Positions 25,470 to 34,318 of a stretch of DNA of 64,000 nucleotides are shown here, piece after piece; within the stretch, counting starts at the first letter, position 1; each line of letters opens with the position of its first letter. The notes beneath the pieces were generated by a model that searched no databases, was not told the DNA's origin, and saw nothing but the letters and a program-made list of their open reading frames with translations. Position numbers and translations under genes: made by a program. Origin of the DNA: Aquimarina sp. MAR_2010_214 (GTDB taxonomy: Bacteria; Bacteroidota; Bacteroidia; Flavobacteriales; Flavobacteriaceae); the NCBI RefSeq assembly GCF_002846555.1, contig NZ_PJMS01000001.1:248001-312000 (forward strand), in the 5' to 3' direction.

Positions 25470-27554
25470 TTAAAATTGATAGTTAAGTTTTGCATATAAT
25501 TGTATTCCCGGTAAGGTGGGAATGTTTTCTTCGGTATAATCAAAAAGATTATTTGCACCTATTTGTAGTGTGAATTTTTCATAAAAAGTTTTACTGGCAG
25601 CAATATTTGTTGTTACAAATCCATCGACAAAGCTAGTGTCATAATCATCAATAAGATCATTACCGTTAGTATCAAACAAAGCATATTTACTTCTATATAG
25701 CAGTCTTAAGTTTATATTTGCATTCGCGGAAACGATATCATAAAAAACTTTAAAGTTTGCATTATGTCGTGAACGATTCACAAGTCCAAAATATTCTGAT
25801 CTCGAGACTAGCACTGTCTGGTTAGTTTCTGGATCACGAGCAAATACCTCATCATTTTTCACTTGTTTTTCTTTTTCTTTATCAAAAGCATAGAGTAACT
25901 GATAGCCTGCACTCAATCTTACATTATCGGTTATTCTATAGTTGGTATTAAGCTCTAGACCTGTAGTGTATATTTTATCAAAGTTGAAATAGCTAAACAC
26001 ATTTTGCCCATTAGTTTTACGAGCAATAACACGTGTATCAATCAAATTCTTAAAATCGTTTCTAAAGAGATTAAGTTCTGCATTCCATTGCTTTTTCTTA
26101 TAGGTCAATCCTATGTTATATCCTATAGAGCTCTCTGCTTCTAGCGGGTCTTGTAAAGATGATTCAGGAACAACCACATCAAGAATTTGTCCCTGAGCTT
26201 GTAGTTCATTTAATTTTTCTAAAGCCACATTATATCCCAATATGGTGTATCCTACAGCAGAATTTGTAAAGTCAAAATAAAGCTGTCTAAAATCCGGAGC
26301 TTTAAAACCATAACCTATCGATGCTTTGGCAGCCAGTGCAGCTGTAATTTTATAACGTAATGCAAGCTTAGGACTAAACTGGTTGCTATATTCTGAATGG
26401 TTATCAAAACGCACCCCAGCAATGATGTTTAATCGTTCAATAAGATTTAAATCATATTGGGCATACGCATATTGGGAGTTAAAATCTACCTGTTTATCAA
26501 AAAAAGTACGATCTAGCTGATCGTATTGAAAACCTATCCCGGTAGTAAGTTTACTTCTATTTCTAAATGTATAAGTAGTTCGTATCTCGGGGCGTAATAA
26601 CCGTTGATCAAAATCACTATCGCTTACAGTATCACCAGAGGCCTCATCTAACAGTTGTTCTTTAGCATTATAATTAGTATAATAAAGCTCGTATTGCGTA
26701 GCTAGATGATCACTCCATTTGTGATCGAGGCGTAAATGCCCGTTCCATTCCTGCTCCTCGCTATCTCCTTCAAAACTCATGGTATTTGCTATGAATCCCG
26801 CATCCTGATATTGCGTATATAAACGACCAGACAGAAACAACGAGAACTGGTCAGAAAAATCATAATACAGCCTACCATTAAATGTATAATTCTCAAATGG
26901 ATTTACGGTCTGGCCCGCAGTATCCGGATTTAGATCATAACCCTCGCTAGAAAAACGGTTTGCAAAAACACCATAACCAAACTTCTTAATGCATTGCTTA
27001 ATATCTACATTAATATCCTGCTGGGTATAGCTACCTATTCTATAGGAAGCATTCCCTGATAATACATCACTTTTTGGTTTCTCTGTAATGATATTAATTA
27101 CACCACCCAAGGCATCAGAACCATAAAGACTACTAGATGGTCCTTTAACCACTTCGACTTGTTTTATATTACCGACAGTTAACCTGTTTACATCAAAATT
27201 TCCTGCTTTTCTACCTACCAGAGGAACACCATCTATGAGAATTAAAATATAATCCGAAGTAATTCCTTGAATTTGCACTCCTTCAAAACCGCTTTCATCA
27301 GCAACAGTAATAATACCTGTTTGCTCGTTTAGAATTTCATTAAGTCTAATGGTTCCTGATTGCTTAATTATTTCCTGAGAAACAATAGTAACCGGTAAAG
27401 GCAGCGAAGAAAGTTGTCGCTCTGTTCGAGTAGCAGTAAGAACCACTTCCTGTAGTTCATTAACCATAGTAGTATCTATAGCTTTTCCTTGTGAATACCC
27501 ATTAATGATAACAAAACTCGTTAAAACCCAGATTATCAGACTTTCAATTTTCAT
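25470..27554 (-). CDS. TonB-dependent receptor, probable heme transporter (HmuR-like)
   Basis: 694 residues, the length of classical siderophore/heme receptors without an STN domain. Signal peptide ends near GYSQG; a TonB-box-like segment (LQEVVLTATRTERQLSSLP) precedes the plug (about 45-155: IKQSGTIRLNEILNEQTGI, VQIQGITSDYILILIDGVPL, GPSSSLYGSDALGGVINIIT). The barrel ends IQLYAKLNYQF with terminal Phe. Heme specificity is inferred from the HmuY-like gene directly downstream and the divergent DUF6607 gene. The promoter region shared with the divergent gene contains a cluster of AT-rich palindromes. Confidence 0.9.
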   Translation of the reverse strand: MKIESLIIWVLTSFVIINGYSQGKAIDTTMVNELQEVVLTATRTERQLSSLPLPVTIVSQEIIKQSGTIRLNEILNEQTGIITVADESGFEGVQIQGITSDYILILIDGVPLVGRKAGNFDVNRLTVGNIKQVEVVKGPSSSLYGSDALGGVINIITEKPKSDVLSGNASYRIGSYTQQDINVDIKQCIKKFGYGVFANRFSSEGYDLNPDTAGQTVNPFENYTFNGRLYYDFSDQFSLFLSGRLYTQYQDAGFIANTMSFEGDSEEQEWNGHLRLDHKWSDHLATQYELYYTNYNAKEQLLDEASGDTVSDSDFDQRLLRPEIRTTYTFRNRSKLTTGIGFQYDQLDRTFFDKQVDFNSQYAYAQYDLNLIERLNIIAGVRFDNHSEYSNQFSPKLALRYKITAALAAKASIGYGFKAPDFRQLYFDFTNSAVGYTILGYNVALEKLNELQAQGQILDVVVPESSLQDPLEAESSIGYNIGLTYKKKQWNAELNLFRNDFKNLIDTRVIARKTNGQNVFSYFNFDKIYTTGLELNTNYRITDNVRLSAGYQLLYAFDKEKEKQVKNDEVFARDPETNQTVLVSRSEYFGLVNRSRHNANFKVFYDIVSANANINLRLLYRSKYALFDTNGNDLIDDYDTSFVDGFVTTNIAASKTFYEKFTLQIGANNLFDYTEENIPTLPGIQLYAKLNYQF

Positions 27555-27556
27555 TT

Positions 27557-27617
27557 TTATTTAGAATACTTCTTAATAGAGTGCAAATATATATTTATTT
27601 TTATTTATTCTAAATAA
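27557..27617. promoter_or_regulatory. palindrome cluster in the divergent heme-locus promoter (Fur-like operator candidate)
   Basis: Between the receptor gene (-) and the DUF6607 gene (+) there is a perfect 12-bp inverted repeat (27557-27568 TTATTTAGAATA with 27606-27617 TATTCTAAATAA). Each arm is also part of its own dyad: TATTTAGAA-N3-TTCTTAATA with one mismatch on the left and TTATTTA-N3-TAAATAA, perfect, on the right. The AT-rich dyad form and its place before iron/heme genes fit a Fur-family site, but the regulator is inferred. Confidence 0.5.
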
Positions 27618-27662
27618 GAATAGATGTTTTGTTATCAAAATTATAGAAATAACTTACAAATC

Positions 27663-28556
27663 ATGAAAACAATATTTTGCACACTTCTAGGAATACTATT
27701 ACTATCTGCAGCAACTGCCCAGGTAAATAAAAAACAATTAGATCGCGAAGCCATTAAAAAAATGTGCGGTTGTTATGAGGTTACATTTAAGTATACCGAA
27801 ACATTTGCTCCTGAGATCGATTATGAGAAAAAATTAGACTATTCTGCAGCAGCTTTAGAATGGGCCCAATTGATCGTTGATCAAGATGACAAATTATCAA
27901 TACAACATTTACTCGTAGTGCATGATACTACAGTAATAAAACATTGGCGACAAGATTGGTTATATGAGAATCGCAATGTCTTCTATTATAATAAAGACAA
28001 CTCATGGATTTTTAAAGAAATGGAAAAAAGCAACATTAAGGGACAATGGACTCAAAAAGTATATCAAGTTGATGATAGTCCGCGATATTCTGGTAGTGCT
28101 ACCTGGATACATGCCGACGGAAAAACATATTGGGAAAATAAAACAGACTCTCCTTTACCCCGCCGGGAATACACAAAGCGTAAAGATTACAATGTTATGT
28201 TAAGAGGTAATAGACAAGAATTAACAGATTACGGCTGGTTACATGAGCAGGATAACGATAAAATTATAAGAAAAGAGGGGGAAGAAGACGTATTATTAGC
28301 TCAGGAAAAAGGATATAACACCTATAAAAAGATAGATGATTCTCGATGTAAACTTGCACAAGATTGGTGGAAAGAAAACAATAAACTATGGGAGAAAGTA
28401 CGAACCGTATGGACAGATGTTTATAATCGCAAAGGTAGCTTGACTATGCAAAAAGCAGTCGATAAACAACCCTTATTCATGCATTTCTATTCGCTTGACA
28501 ATAGTAGTTCAACAGATGATATAAAAAGTATCATCGATAAATTCATTGTTAACTAA
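27663..28556 (+). CDS. DUF6607-family secreted protein of the heme locus
   Basis: 297 residues from ATG 27663 (an upstream in-frame ATG at 27624 would precede the signal peptide). Signal peptide MKTIFCTLLGILLLSAATAQ, then MCGCYEVTFKYTETFAPE, a Trp-rich body (IKHWRQDWLYENR, GQWTQKVYQVDDSPRYSGSA) and a run with paired Trp (AQDWWKENNKLWEKVRTVW). This matches a Bacteroidota family often found next to heme receptors; its activity is unknown. The stop codon overlaps the original start of the FMN-binding gene (TAATG at 28554-28558), so the two were translationally coupled before the IS insertion. Confidence 0.8.
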   Translation: MKTIFCTLLGILLLSAATAQVNKKQLDREAIKKMCGCYEVTFKYTETFAPEIDYEKKLDYSAAALEWAQLIVDQDDKLSIQHLLVVHDTTVIKHWRQDWLYENRNVFYYNKDNSWIFKEMEKSNIKGQWTQKVYQVDDSPRYSGSATWIHADGKTYWENKTDSPLPRREYTKRKDYNVMLRGNRQELTDYGWLHEQDNDKIIRKEGEEDVLLAQEKGYNTYKKIDDSRCKLAQDWWKENNKLWEKVRTVWTDVYNRKGSLTMQKAVDKQPLFMHFYSLDNSSSTDDIKSIIDKFIVN

Positions 28557-28577
28557 TGGTCTTTGACAATACATTTT
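28556..28577 (+). pseudogene. 5' fragment of the IS-interrupted FMN-binding protein gene
   Basis: An ATG at 28556-28558 overlaps the DUF6607 stop codon and encodes MVFDNTF before the IS starts. If the IS and one copy of the 8-bp duplication are removed, this frame joins exactly to the reading frame after 29638 (MVFDNTFLKNTVALLVIATV), giving an N-terminal membrane segment and a protein of about 187 residues. Confidence 0.8.
28570..28577. repeat. left target-site duplication of the IS1595 element
   Basis: TACATTTT lies directly outside the left inverted repeat and is identical to 29631-29638. An 8-bp duplication is what IS1595-family elements make. Confidence 0.92.
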
Positions 28578-29630
28578 GGCTAAGTTCTAAAAAGCATATT
28601 ATTTACTACTATGTTTTTAAATTCCATCCAGGCAGTATTGGAAGCAAAGGCTATAGCTGCTACGGTTGCCATTTTACTGGTTGAATTTTTTATTTTTTCT
28701 AAGACTAAAAACCAATTCAGATAATTCTGAAGGTATTTTGTTGCCACTCCATTGAAGGGCTCCATAAATTTCCTTAGACGCATATCCATATTATTCACAT
28801 TTTGTACGTGATATATTTTGTCAACAGCTCTTTGACCCTTCGAAGCATTAAATTTTTTGTGTGCTACCTTCTTGTCTTTTGCAAATGCAGTATAGCTTCT
28901 GTGACTGTCGCTACAAAGGGTTTCTACTTTAGCCAACTTCCCTTGTAATATAGTCTCCAAGTCACTTTTACTAATGCGACCTCTGGTAGCTACTTTGAAA
29001 TCTTTGTTCCCTGATCGGTCACAACTGGCTATCACAGCTACTTTTTCATTACTGAGACCAGCTTTACTTGCCTTTGCGCCACGTTTTCTAGCAGGACGAT
29101 CCAAATTTCGATTCCCTTTTTCAGAGTAAGCAAAGAAAAGATCATCACTCTCTAGGATTCCTTGGAATTCATCCACACTTACGCTCCCAAAGGAGACAAG
29201 TAATTTGTGCCTCCAATCAAAAGAAGTCTGAATAGAAATCCCTGTTTCTTTGGCACTCTTGCGAATACTATATCCAGAGAGTAAACAGAATAAATAACGA
29301 TTAACTTTGTCTTTCTTCTTGAGGTTGTACCAGAACTTACCGGTAGTTTCACTAAAGTTTTTATGACAAGTATTACAAACATAGCGCTGTACTCCTTTGA
29401 GCTTACCATTAGCCTTAATTTTATTGCACTTACAATGAGGACAGCTTATGGCTTTACTCTGATTGCTATCAATCAGGGCTGAACCCTCAGTAGAGATCTC
29501 CAATAATGTGGAAACAATTTCTGATTGAACCAAAGCCGATGAACTAATGAAAAAATCTCTAAAATCTTCTGGTATCATTTCTCCGTTTTTATAAAGTAAA
29601 GATAAAACATATTCTAATTAGAACTTAGCC
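28578..29630 (-). mobile_element. complete IS1595-family insertion sequence
   Basis: 1053 bp bounded by inverted repeats that begin GGCTAAGTTCTAA on both ends (28578-28590, and the complement of 29618-29630), with further similarity inward. It is flanked by perfect 8-bp direct repeats TACATTTT. It contains one full-length transposase gene. Perfect duplications and an intact transposase suggest a recent insertion. It interrupts the FMN-binding gene of the heme locus after codon 7. Confidence 0.95.
28580..29578 (-). CDS. IS1595-family transposase
   Basis: 332 residues. N-terminal zinc ribbon with two CxxC pairs (CPHCKCNKIKANG and YVCNTCHKNFSETTG, about residues 46-80), a helix-turn-helix (CLLSGYSIRKSAKETGISIQTSF, about 100-122) and the DDE domain: first acidic residue near LESDDLFF (143), second in CSDSHRSYTAF (about 223), then the HVQNVNN segment typical of IS1595 and the final catalytic region near NYLNWFLVLEK. 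The stop codon lies within the terminal inverted repeat. The gene appears intact. Confidence 0.95.
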   Translation of the reverse strand: MIPEDFRDFFISSSALVQSEIVSTLLEISTEGSALIDSNQSKAISCPHCKCNKIKANGKLKGVQRYVCNTCHKNFSETTGKFWYNLKKKDKVNRYLFCLLSGYSIRKSAKETGISIQTSFDWRHKLLVSFGSVSVDEFQGILESDDLFFAYSEKGNRNLDRPARKRGAKASKAGLSNEKVAVIASCDRSGNKDFKVATRGRISKSDLETILQGKLAKVETLCSDSHRSYTAFAKDKKVAHKKFNASKGQRAVDKIYHVQNVNNMDMRLRKFMEPFNGVATKYLQNYLNWFLVLEKIKNSTSKMATVAAIAFASNTAWMEFKNIVVNNMLFRT

Positions 29631-29638
29631 TACATTTT
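29631..29638. repeat. right target-site duplication of the IS1595 element
   Basis: TACATTTT, identical to 28570-28577, lies directly after the right inverted repeat. Confidence 0.92.
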
Positions 29639-30180
29639 TAAAAAATACAGTAGCATTGCTAGTCATTGCTACTGTATTTATGGCTTTCTCTTCAATTGAG
29701 ACAAAAGATATCCCTGAAAAAGTTATCATTAAAGTAAAAAAAGCTATTAATGATACCTATGAGGTAGCTTCATTTGACATGAAACCCATTACCGTACCCC
29801 AAAATATTGACAAACAAACCAAAATAGATTTTGGTAATGAGAGGCTCGTTAGCATAAAAAACAATGAAACCATTATAGGGTATGCTTATATAGGTGAAAC
29901 TGCCAGTATGAAGAATCTTTTTGATTATGTGATTTTTTTTGAACCTGATCTACGTATCAAAAAATCAAAAGTTCTGATTTATCGAGAAGATTATGGAAGA
30001 CAAATAGGTAGCCAACGTTGGCTAAAACAATTTATTGGTTTACAAATAAGTGATACTATTGAGTATGGTGGAAATATCGATGCTATTTCTGGCGCAACGA
30101 TTTCGGCTAGATCAATGACAATCGCTACCCAAAATGTCCTAAAATCTATCGCAATTCTTAAAGAGAATACTATATTTTGA
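29639..30180 (+). pseudogene. FMN-binding domain protein, 5' end removed by IS1595 insertion
   Basis: The open frame after the IS encodes LKNTVALLVIATVFMAFSS (the remaining membrane segment) and about 160 residues of soluble domain ending in DAISGATISARSMT, the FMN-attachment motif (SGAT) of the RnfG/NqrC-type FMN_bind domain. The nearest initiation codons are a TTG at 29656 and an ATG at 29680, so a shortened protein could still be made, but its original start and its coupling to the DUF6607 gene lie on the far side of the IS. The family binds FMN covalently through the Thr of SGAT and works in membrane electron transfer; here a role in heme reduction or handling is inferred from context. 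Confidence 0.85.
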
Positions 30181-30430
30181 TGTCGTCACTACACCCATGC
30201 TACAAAAAAAGAGGACTTTTCAGATAACTTCTTTTGTTGATGATGCATGCATTAAATATGTGATTTTTCACTCTCCAACTTTGTAAATCTTAAAGATTTA
30301 TGAAGTTGAGTCAAAAAAGATTTTTATTAATAAAACTTATGCGAAATAAATCTCAATCATTGGTTTATCTTAAACAGAATCAAAGGAAAGAGGTCGTAAA
30401 GAACATACATATAATAGTAGTTAAACTGTT

Positions 30431-30451
30431 ATTCTGGACTTGATCCAGAAT
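30431..30451. repeat. palindromic repeat with CTTGA loop
   Basis: Arms ATTCTGGA (30431-30438) and TCCAGAAT (30444-30451) enclose CTTGA. The same arrangement with the complementary loop TCAAG occurs at 35234-35248 and 35404-35450, so these look like members of a dispersed intergenic palindrome family. Confidence 0.55.
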
Positions 30452-30723
30452 CTATTATATACTTAGGTATAGATCTTACCGAGCCCATAAGTGCTTAATA
30501 CAAGAGTAAGTGAAGTACGAGAATAATAAGAGATCGATCCTGAAACTAATCCCGAAACAGGTTTTAATACACTATTTTATGATTACTTTTAAACCGTAAC
30601 TTCTTACAACCAACTCTATAAAACACACAATATAAATTACTGAATCTTAGATTTTTAGACTATTATCATGGAATTTAACATAGAAATACTACAAAAAAAA
30701 ATAAAAAAAAAGGAGAAATATCT

Positions 30724-30737
30724 TACGGGAAACCGTA
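30724..30737. promoter_or_regulatory. TACGG-N4-CCGTA palindrome (site 1)
   Basis: TACGG-GAAA-CCGTA; the dyad extends by one T/A pair on each side. It shares the 5-4-5 pattern with sites at 31129 and 34487 that flank the response regulator/kinase pair. Confidence 0.45.
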
Positions 30738-31128
30738 ATTATTTGAAAGCTTCTTACTATATTGTGCTTTAGGAAAATAGAACTACTAAAAAAGATAAAA
30801 TAGTTCGTTTTATATTTTTTGGACACAAATATCTAATAGAAATAATATATAAGGATTTAGGGTTAAATCATTCAGAATCATATCCTTTTTTGAGCTATTT
30901 ACTCTAAAAACATCCTTATAATGGTTGGTTTATTAAATCAATCGTTATTCAGACCCTGCTTTTGTTGGCTCGCCAAAGTTTTACAATTGCGGGGTTGTTT
31001 CTGTTTTATAGCTACTTGAGATAGCCTTTTACGATTGATATCTGCATGTAATTGTTGCTTTTTTAAACCAACAATCTCAATTATTTTAAGTATTACCTCA
31101 AATTTAAAGCTAATAAACGACAATTCCA

Positions 31129-31142
31129 TATGGATTTCCGTA
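31129..31142. promoter_or_regulatory. TACGG-N4-CCGTA palindrome (site 2)
   Basis: TATGG-ATTT-CCGTA, one mismatch from the copy at 34487-34500, and sharing with it the 11-bp core GGATTTCCGTA. It lies downstream of the response regulator gene. Confidence 0.45.
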
Positions 31143-31437
31143 ATAAAAGCGTTAAACTAATGTGAATCTGGTGTTTTTAAAATTTAAAATTCTGATTTTT
31201 AAATACTTATATTTAAGCATCTCCATTACATTATCTGGTAGTACTTCCTATTAGTTCAAGTACTTCATCAAGCTCCATACTGGATTTATAGTAGGATTCA
31301 ATTACTACTTCCATAAATTCTAAATATAAAATGTAAAAATTGAAAGAAGATTTTTTTAGTCTCAGGCTACTGAAACCAGGCACCTATCTCCCTAAGCTCT
31401 TTATTAAACTCAGTGTAGGGTTTGCAGAGGAACCGAC

Positions 31438-32106
31438 TTATAAAAGTCCTAAATCTTTGGTCATTGCCACCAGATGAATGGCATTTTTGGCTTTAAAATT
31501 ATATTTCAATTTATTAAGTCGCTTTTCTATAGAGCTTGTACTATTAGGGGAAATTTGATTCTTCTTAAAATAATCCCCTATCTCCTCCTGGGTAAGGCCA
31601 TCAGACAAATGCTTTAATAATAAAATATCATAATCCTGGAGTTCGAAAACATTATTCTTACTCATTGCACTTTCTAACTGTGGGGATACATATCGAATGT
31701 TATTAAACACATCGGTAACAGATTTTACCAATTCGTTTAGTCCATAGCGTCCTTTGCACACATAGCCATCTATGCTTTGTTCTGCAAAAAACGATTTAAT
31801 TTTACCGGGTCTATCTTCCATAGAATATATAATAACTTTAACATTAGGTTGGATCTCTCGTATGGCTTCTACAAGTTCAATCCCCGAAGCCAATTTTCGT
31901 TCTCTGTGGCTCTCTTTAAACGAAAGATCTGTGATCAACAGATCAAAAGGGGTATGATCACTAATTGCTCTTCTAAATTTTAGGAGCGCATCATCACAAT
32001 ATTGTGCTTGTTGTATTTCATCAATCCCAGTTCTTTCTCGAAGAATATGTGCGATACCATGGCTAATACTACCAAGATCTTCTGTGACTAAAACTTTCTT
32101 AAACAT
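31438..32106 (-). CDS. LuxR/NarL-type response regulator
   Basis: 222 residues. Receiver domain at about 1-130: acidic pair TEDLG near residue 9, phospho-acceptor Asp in FDLLITDLSF near 60, Thr/Ser strand VIIYSME near 95 and Lys in GYVCKGRYG near 118. The output domain at about 150-222 is a LuxR-like helix-turn-helix (DYDILLLKHLSDGLTQEEIGDYFKKNQISPNSTSSIEKRLNKL). The gene starts 16 bp after the stop of the TPR histidine kinase, so they form one two-component operon. Three or four TACGG-N4-CCGTA palindromes nearby are candidate targets. Confidence 0.9.
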   Translation of the reverse strand: MFKKVLVTEDLGSISHGIAHILRERTGIDEIQQAQYCDDALLKFRRAISDHTPFDLLITDLSFKESHRERKLASGIELVEAIREIQPNVKVIIYSMEDRPGKIKSFFAEQSIDGYVCKGRYGLNELVKSVTDVFNNIRYVSPQLESAMSKNNVFELQDYDILLLKHLSDGLTQEEIGDYFKKNQISPNSTSSIEKRLNKLKYNFKAKNAIHLVAMTKDLGLL

Positions 32107-32122
32107 AAGCTCTATATTATAA

Positions 32123-34078
32123 TTAATTCGGAAAATTTATCTTTGCTTTAAAGCCTTTTCCTTTCTCTGAATCAAAGATAAATGATCCTCCGATCGTTTT
32201 AATACGGTTTTCCGTATTTTGGAGTCCGTTACTATATATTATTTCTTCTTTAGATACGCCAACACCGGTGTCAGCATACGTGATTACTATACCTTTGGGC
32301 GTTTTCTTAAATGTAATCGCTACCAGTTCGGCATGACTATGTTTTTTCATATTTACCATTAATTCTTGCAAAGTACGGTGTACAATGATCTTTTTTTCTG
32401 GATTTATCGCCTGCCAGTTGATCTCATCTATATCTTTAATAATGATCTTGGTACCATTGGTACTATAGCTACTTAGCATACCATTAAGTTCTGTAGCGTA
32501 TTCCTCACCGGTTCTAAAACTATTATGCTCCCTAGAGATATCCCGGGTAGTATGGTATATTTCTTCTAATTTATCTAATACCCCAGGATCATTTTGATCA
32601 TTCTGCATTTGCATCATCACCTGGTATACATCATTGGCCAGCTCATCATGTAGTTTTTTAGAGATCCGTGCTTCTGCATTATACACCTCCCGTATTTTTT
32701 CTCGGCGCAGTCGTTGTCTATACAAATAGAACACCAATCCTCCTCCCAAAAGAATAAACAAGGTACTAAACAAATAAATAACCTGTTGTCGTTCTTTTCT
32801 GGCCGTTTCTGCTTTTAGGATCAGGTTCTCATTGGTGAGTTTATCATTCTCATACCGAGTTACCGCATAAATCTCCCGGTTGCTTTGGTTTATTTCTTGT
32901 ATTTTTTTATGAATTCGGTCATACTCCTTTGCTTCTTCATTCGTTTTTTCTTTTAGCTTAAATATAAATCCTAAGGCTTCTAAGAGTGATGATAAGCTAT
33001 GTTGTTCTTTTGCATTATAATAAGCAGCTTCAGCATATTGTAATGCCTTTTTTTTATCCCTATCTAGATAATACTTTGTCAAATAAATCCAACTTGTAAT
33101 CGACCCTGTAACATCATTTATTTCTTGCTGTTTTTCTAATCCAATAAGTAATAGTTTTTCAGAATCTTTATTGTTTTTATCTTCTTGCCATTGTACATAC
33201 CCTAAATTGCCTAACACTCTTGCATATTCTCTTTGATCTCGTTGTACTATAGAATCGGAAGCCAATGTTTTTAACATCTTTATTGCTTCAAGATAGTTTC
33301 CTTGATTTGCTAATATCAAGGCTTTGGTATTTTTAAAAATCAAAATATTTTTGATTCCTATAGTTTTTATAGATACACTGTCTTTACCAAGTGCTAAAGC
33401 TTGTTTATTATATTTTATGGCCTCTGAATAATTTTTTTGCACCCTATTCGCTACTGAAATAATATGATATAATCCTGCAAGATTTCTTAAATCGGAAGTG
33501 TGTTCTAAATAAGTTACCCCATCTACAGCCGTAGTTTTACTCCCAGAATAGTCTCCTAAAAATGTCTGAATATTTGCCATTTGAAGTAAACTTCTACCTG
33601 CTCTTATTGTATCTTTAACAATTCTGTATATTTTAAAGGCTTCATTATGGTGGTTAAAAGCTTTTACTAATTCATTATTCCTTCTATAGTAAATTCCTAG
33701 TTTAGTATAGGCCTTTACCATATACACAGTATCTTTATTTTGCTTTGCTATATCGTATAACTGATTAGAATATATGATAGCACTATCATATTGTTTAATC
33801 TGGCCTAATAATTTTGTTTTCCGCATCAACCCAATATAGAGTAAAGAATCCTGTTGAAACTTCTTCGCTCCTTTTAAAAAAGTGGTAACATGTTTCAACC
33901 GTTCTGGTACCGATAAAGAATCTGTTTTACTTAAGTTATAATAATAAGCAAGATTATCTAGTTCGTTTTGAGATAGAGATGCTTTTAATTTTGTTTGGCC
34001 AAAAATAGACTTAGCACTACATAAAAGTAGTAGTACTATCATCATAATAAAGAAGGAATCGACACGCCAAAGTTTCAT
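32123..34078 (-). CDS. TPR-repeat sensor histidine kinase (HisKA_3 type)
   Basis: 651 residues. Signal peptide ends near KSIFGQ; residues about 35-400 hold a series of TPR-like helical repeats (periplasmic); a membrane segment lies at about 425-445 (VIYLFSTLFILLGGGLVFYLY). The kinase part follows: phospho-acceptor His in ISKKLHDELANDVYQVM near 468, N-box LMVNMKKHSHAELVAI near 570, G1 YADTGVGVSKEE near 605 and G2 GLQNTENRIKTIGGSFIF near 620-638. The combination of periplasmic TPR sensor and NarL-type partner is common in Bacteroidota. Signal unknown. Confidence 0.92.
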   Translation of the reverse strand: MKLWRVDSFFIMMIVLLLLCSAKSIFGQTKLKASLSQNELDNLAYYYNLSKTDSLSVPERLKHVTTFLKGAKKFQQDSLLYIGLMRKTKLLGQIKQYDSAIIYSNQLYDIAKQNKDTVYMVKAYTKLGIYYRRNNELVKAFNHHNEAFKIYRIVKDTIRAGRSLLQMANIQTFLGDYSGSKTTAVDGVTYLEHTSDLRNLAGLYHIISVANRVQKNYSEAIKYNKQALALGKDSVSIKTIGIKNILIFKNTKALILANQGNYLEAIKMLKTLASDSIVQRDQREYARVLGNLGYVQWQEDKNNKDSEKLLLIGLEKQQEINDVTGSITSWIYLTKYYLDRDKKKALQYAEAAYYNAKEQHSLSSLLEALGFIFKLKEKTNEEAKEYDRIHKKIQEINQSNREIYAVTRYENDKLTNENLILKAETARKERQQVIYLFSTLFILLGGGLVFYLYRQRLRREKIREVYNAEARISKKLHDELANDVYQVMMQMQNDQNDPGVLDKLEEIYHTTRDISREHNSFRTGEEYATELNGMLSSYSTNGTKIIIKDIDEINWQAINPEKKIIVHRTLQELMVNMKKHSHAELVAITFKKTPKGIVITYADTGVGVSKEEIIYSNGLQNTENRIKTIGGSFIFDSEKGKGFKAKINFPN

Positions 34079-34168
34079 CCCTCTAAAATACTAAATATAT
34101 TGGGTGTATATAATATAAAATATACTATATACACCCAATTTTAATTATTATTATTTAATAGATTTATT

Positions 34169-34318
34169 TTAGCCTTCATCTTCAGCATCAACAGTTCCAT
34201 CACCTGTAGCAACTGTCTCGGCAGAGATATCTTCTGTATCGTTAATATTATCTGCAGTACAAGATGCAAGGTTTGCAGTGATAAATAGGGTCATAAGTAG
34301 GTATAAAAAAGTTCTCAT
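34169..34318 (-). CDS. small acidic lipoprotein (49 residues)
   Basis: ATG at 34318, stop at 34169. The sequence begins MRTFLYLLMTLFITANLASC, a lipoprotein signal with Cys20, followed by a short tail rich in Asp, Glu and Thr (TADNINDTEDISAETV, ending DAEDEG). No family is recognised. It lies 90 bp upstream of the histidine kinase gene on the same strand and could share its promoter. Its signal sequence and coding character make it more credible than a chance ORF. Confidence 0.65.
   Translation of the reverse strand: MRTFLYLLMTLFITANLASCTADNINDTEDISAETVATGDGTVDAEDEG

Larger units (their letters stand above)
30181..31437. other. gene-poor region with small palindromes and degenerate ORFs
   Basis: About 1.25 kb with no gene I can support. 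It contains a TCAAG/CTTGA-loop palindrome at 30431-30451, two TACGG-N4-CCGTA-type sites (30724-30737 and 31129-31142), and several short ORFs: 34 residues at 30668-30772 (+), 63 residues at 30938-31129 (-, Gln/Lys-rich, unlike any family I know) and 27 residues at 31231-31314 (-, starts MEVVIESYYKSSMELDEVL). The last could be the decayed tail of a gene. Base composition is very AT-rich, typical of decayed sequence. Confidence 0.5.

Noticed and set aside
29656..30180. Complete FMN-binding gene starting at TTG 29656
   Set aside because: The frame continues upstream into the duplication and joins exactly to the ATG at 28556 across the IS, so it is a disrupted gene rather than a complete one with a rare start.
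30938..31129. 63-codon Gln/Lys-rich frame
   Set aside because: No recognisable domain, no promoter, located in decayed sequence, and one palindrome overlaps its start; coding is not supported.
32203..32216. TACGG-TTTT-CCGTA site inside the kinase gene as a regulatory site
   Set aside because: It encodes part of the conserved TENRIKTIGG motif, so the palindrome may be a by-product of coding; it is only mentioned with the intergenic sites.
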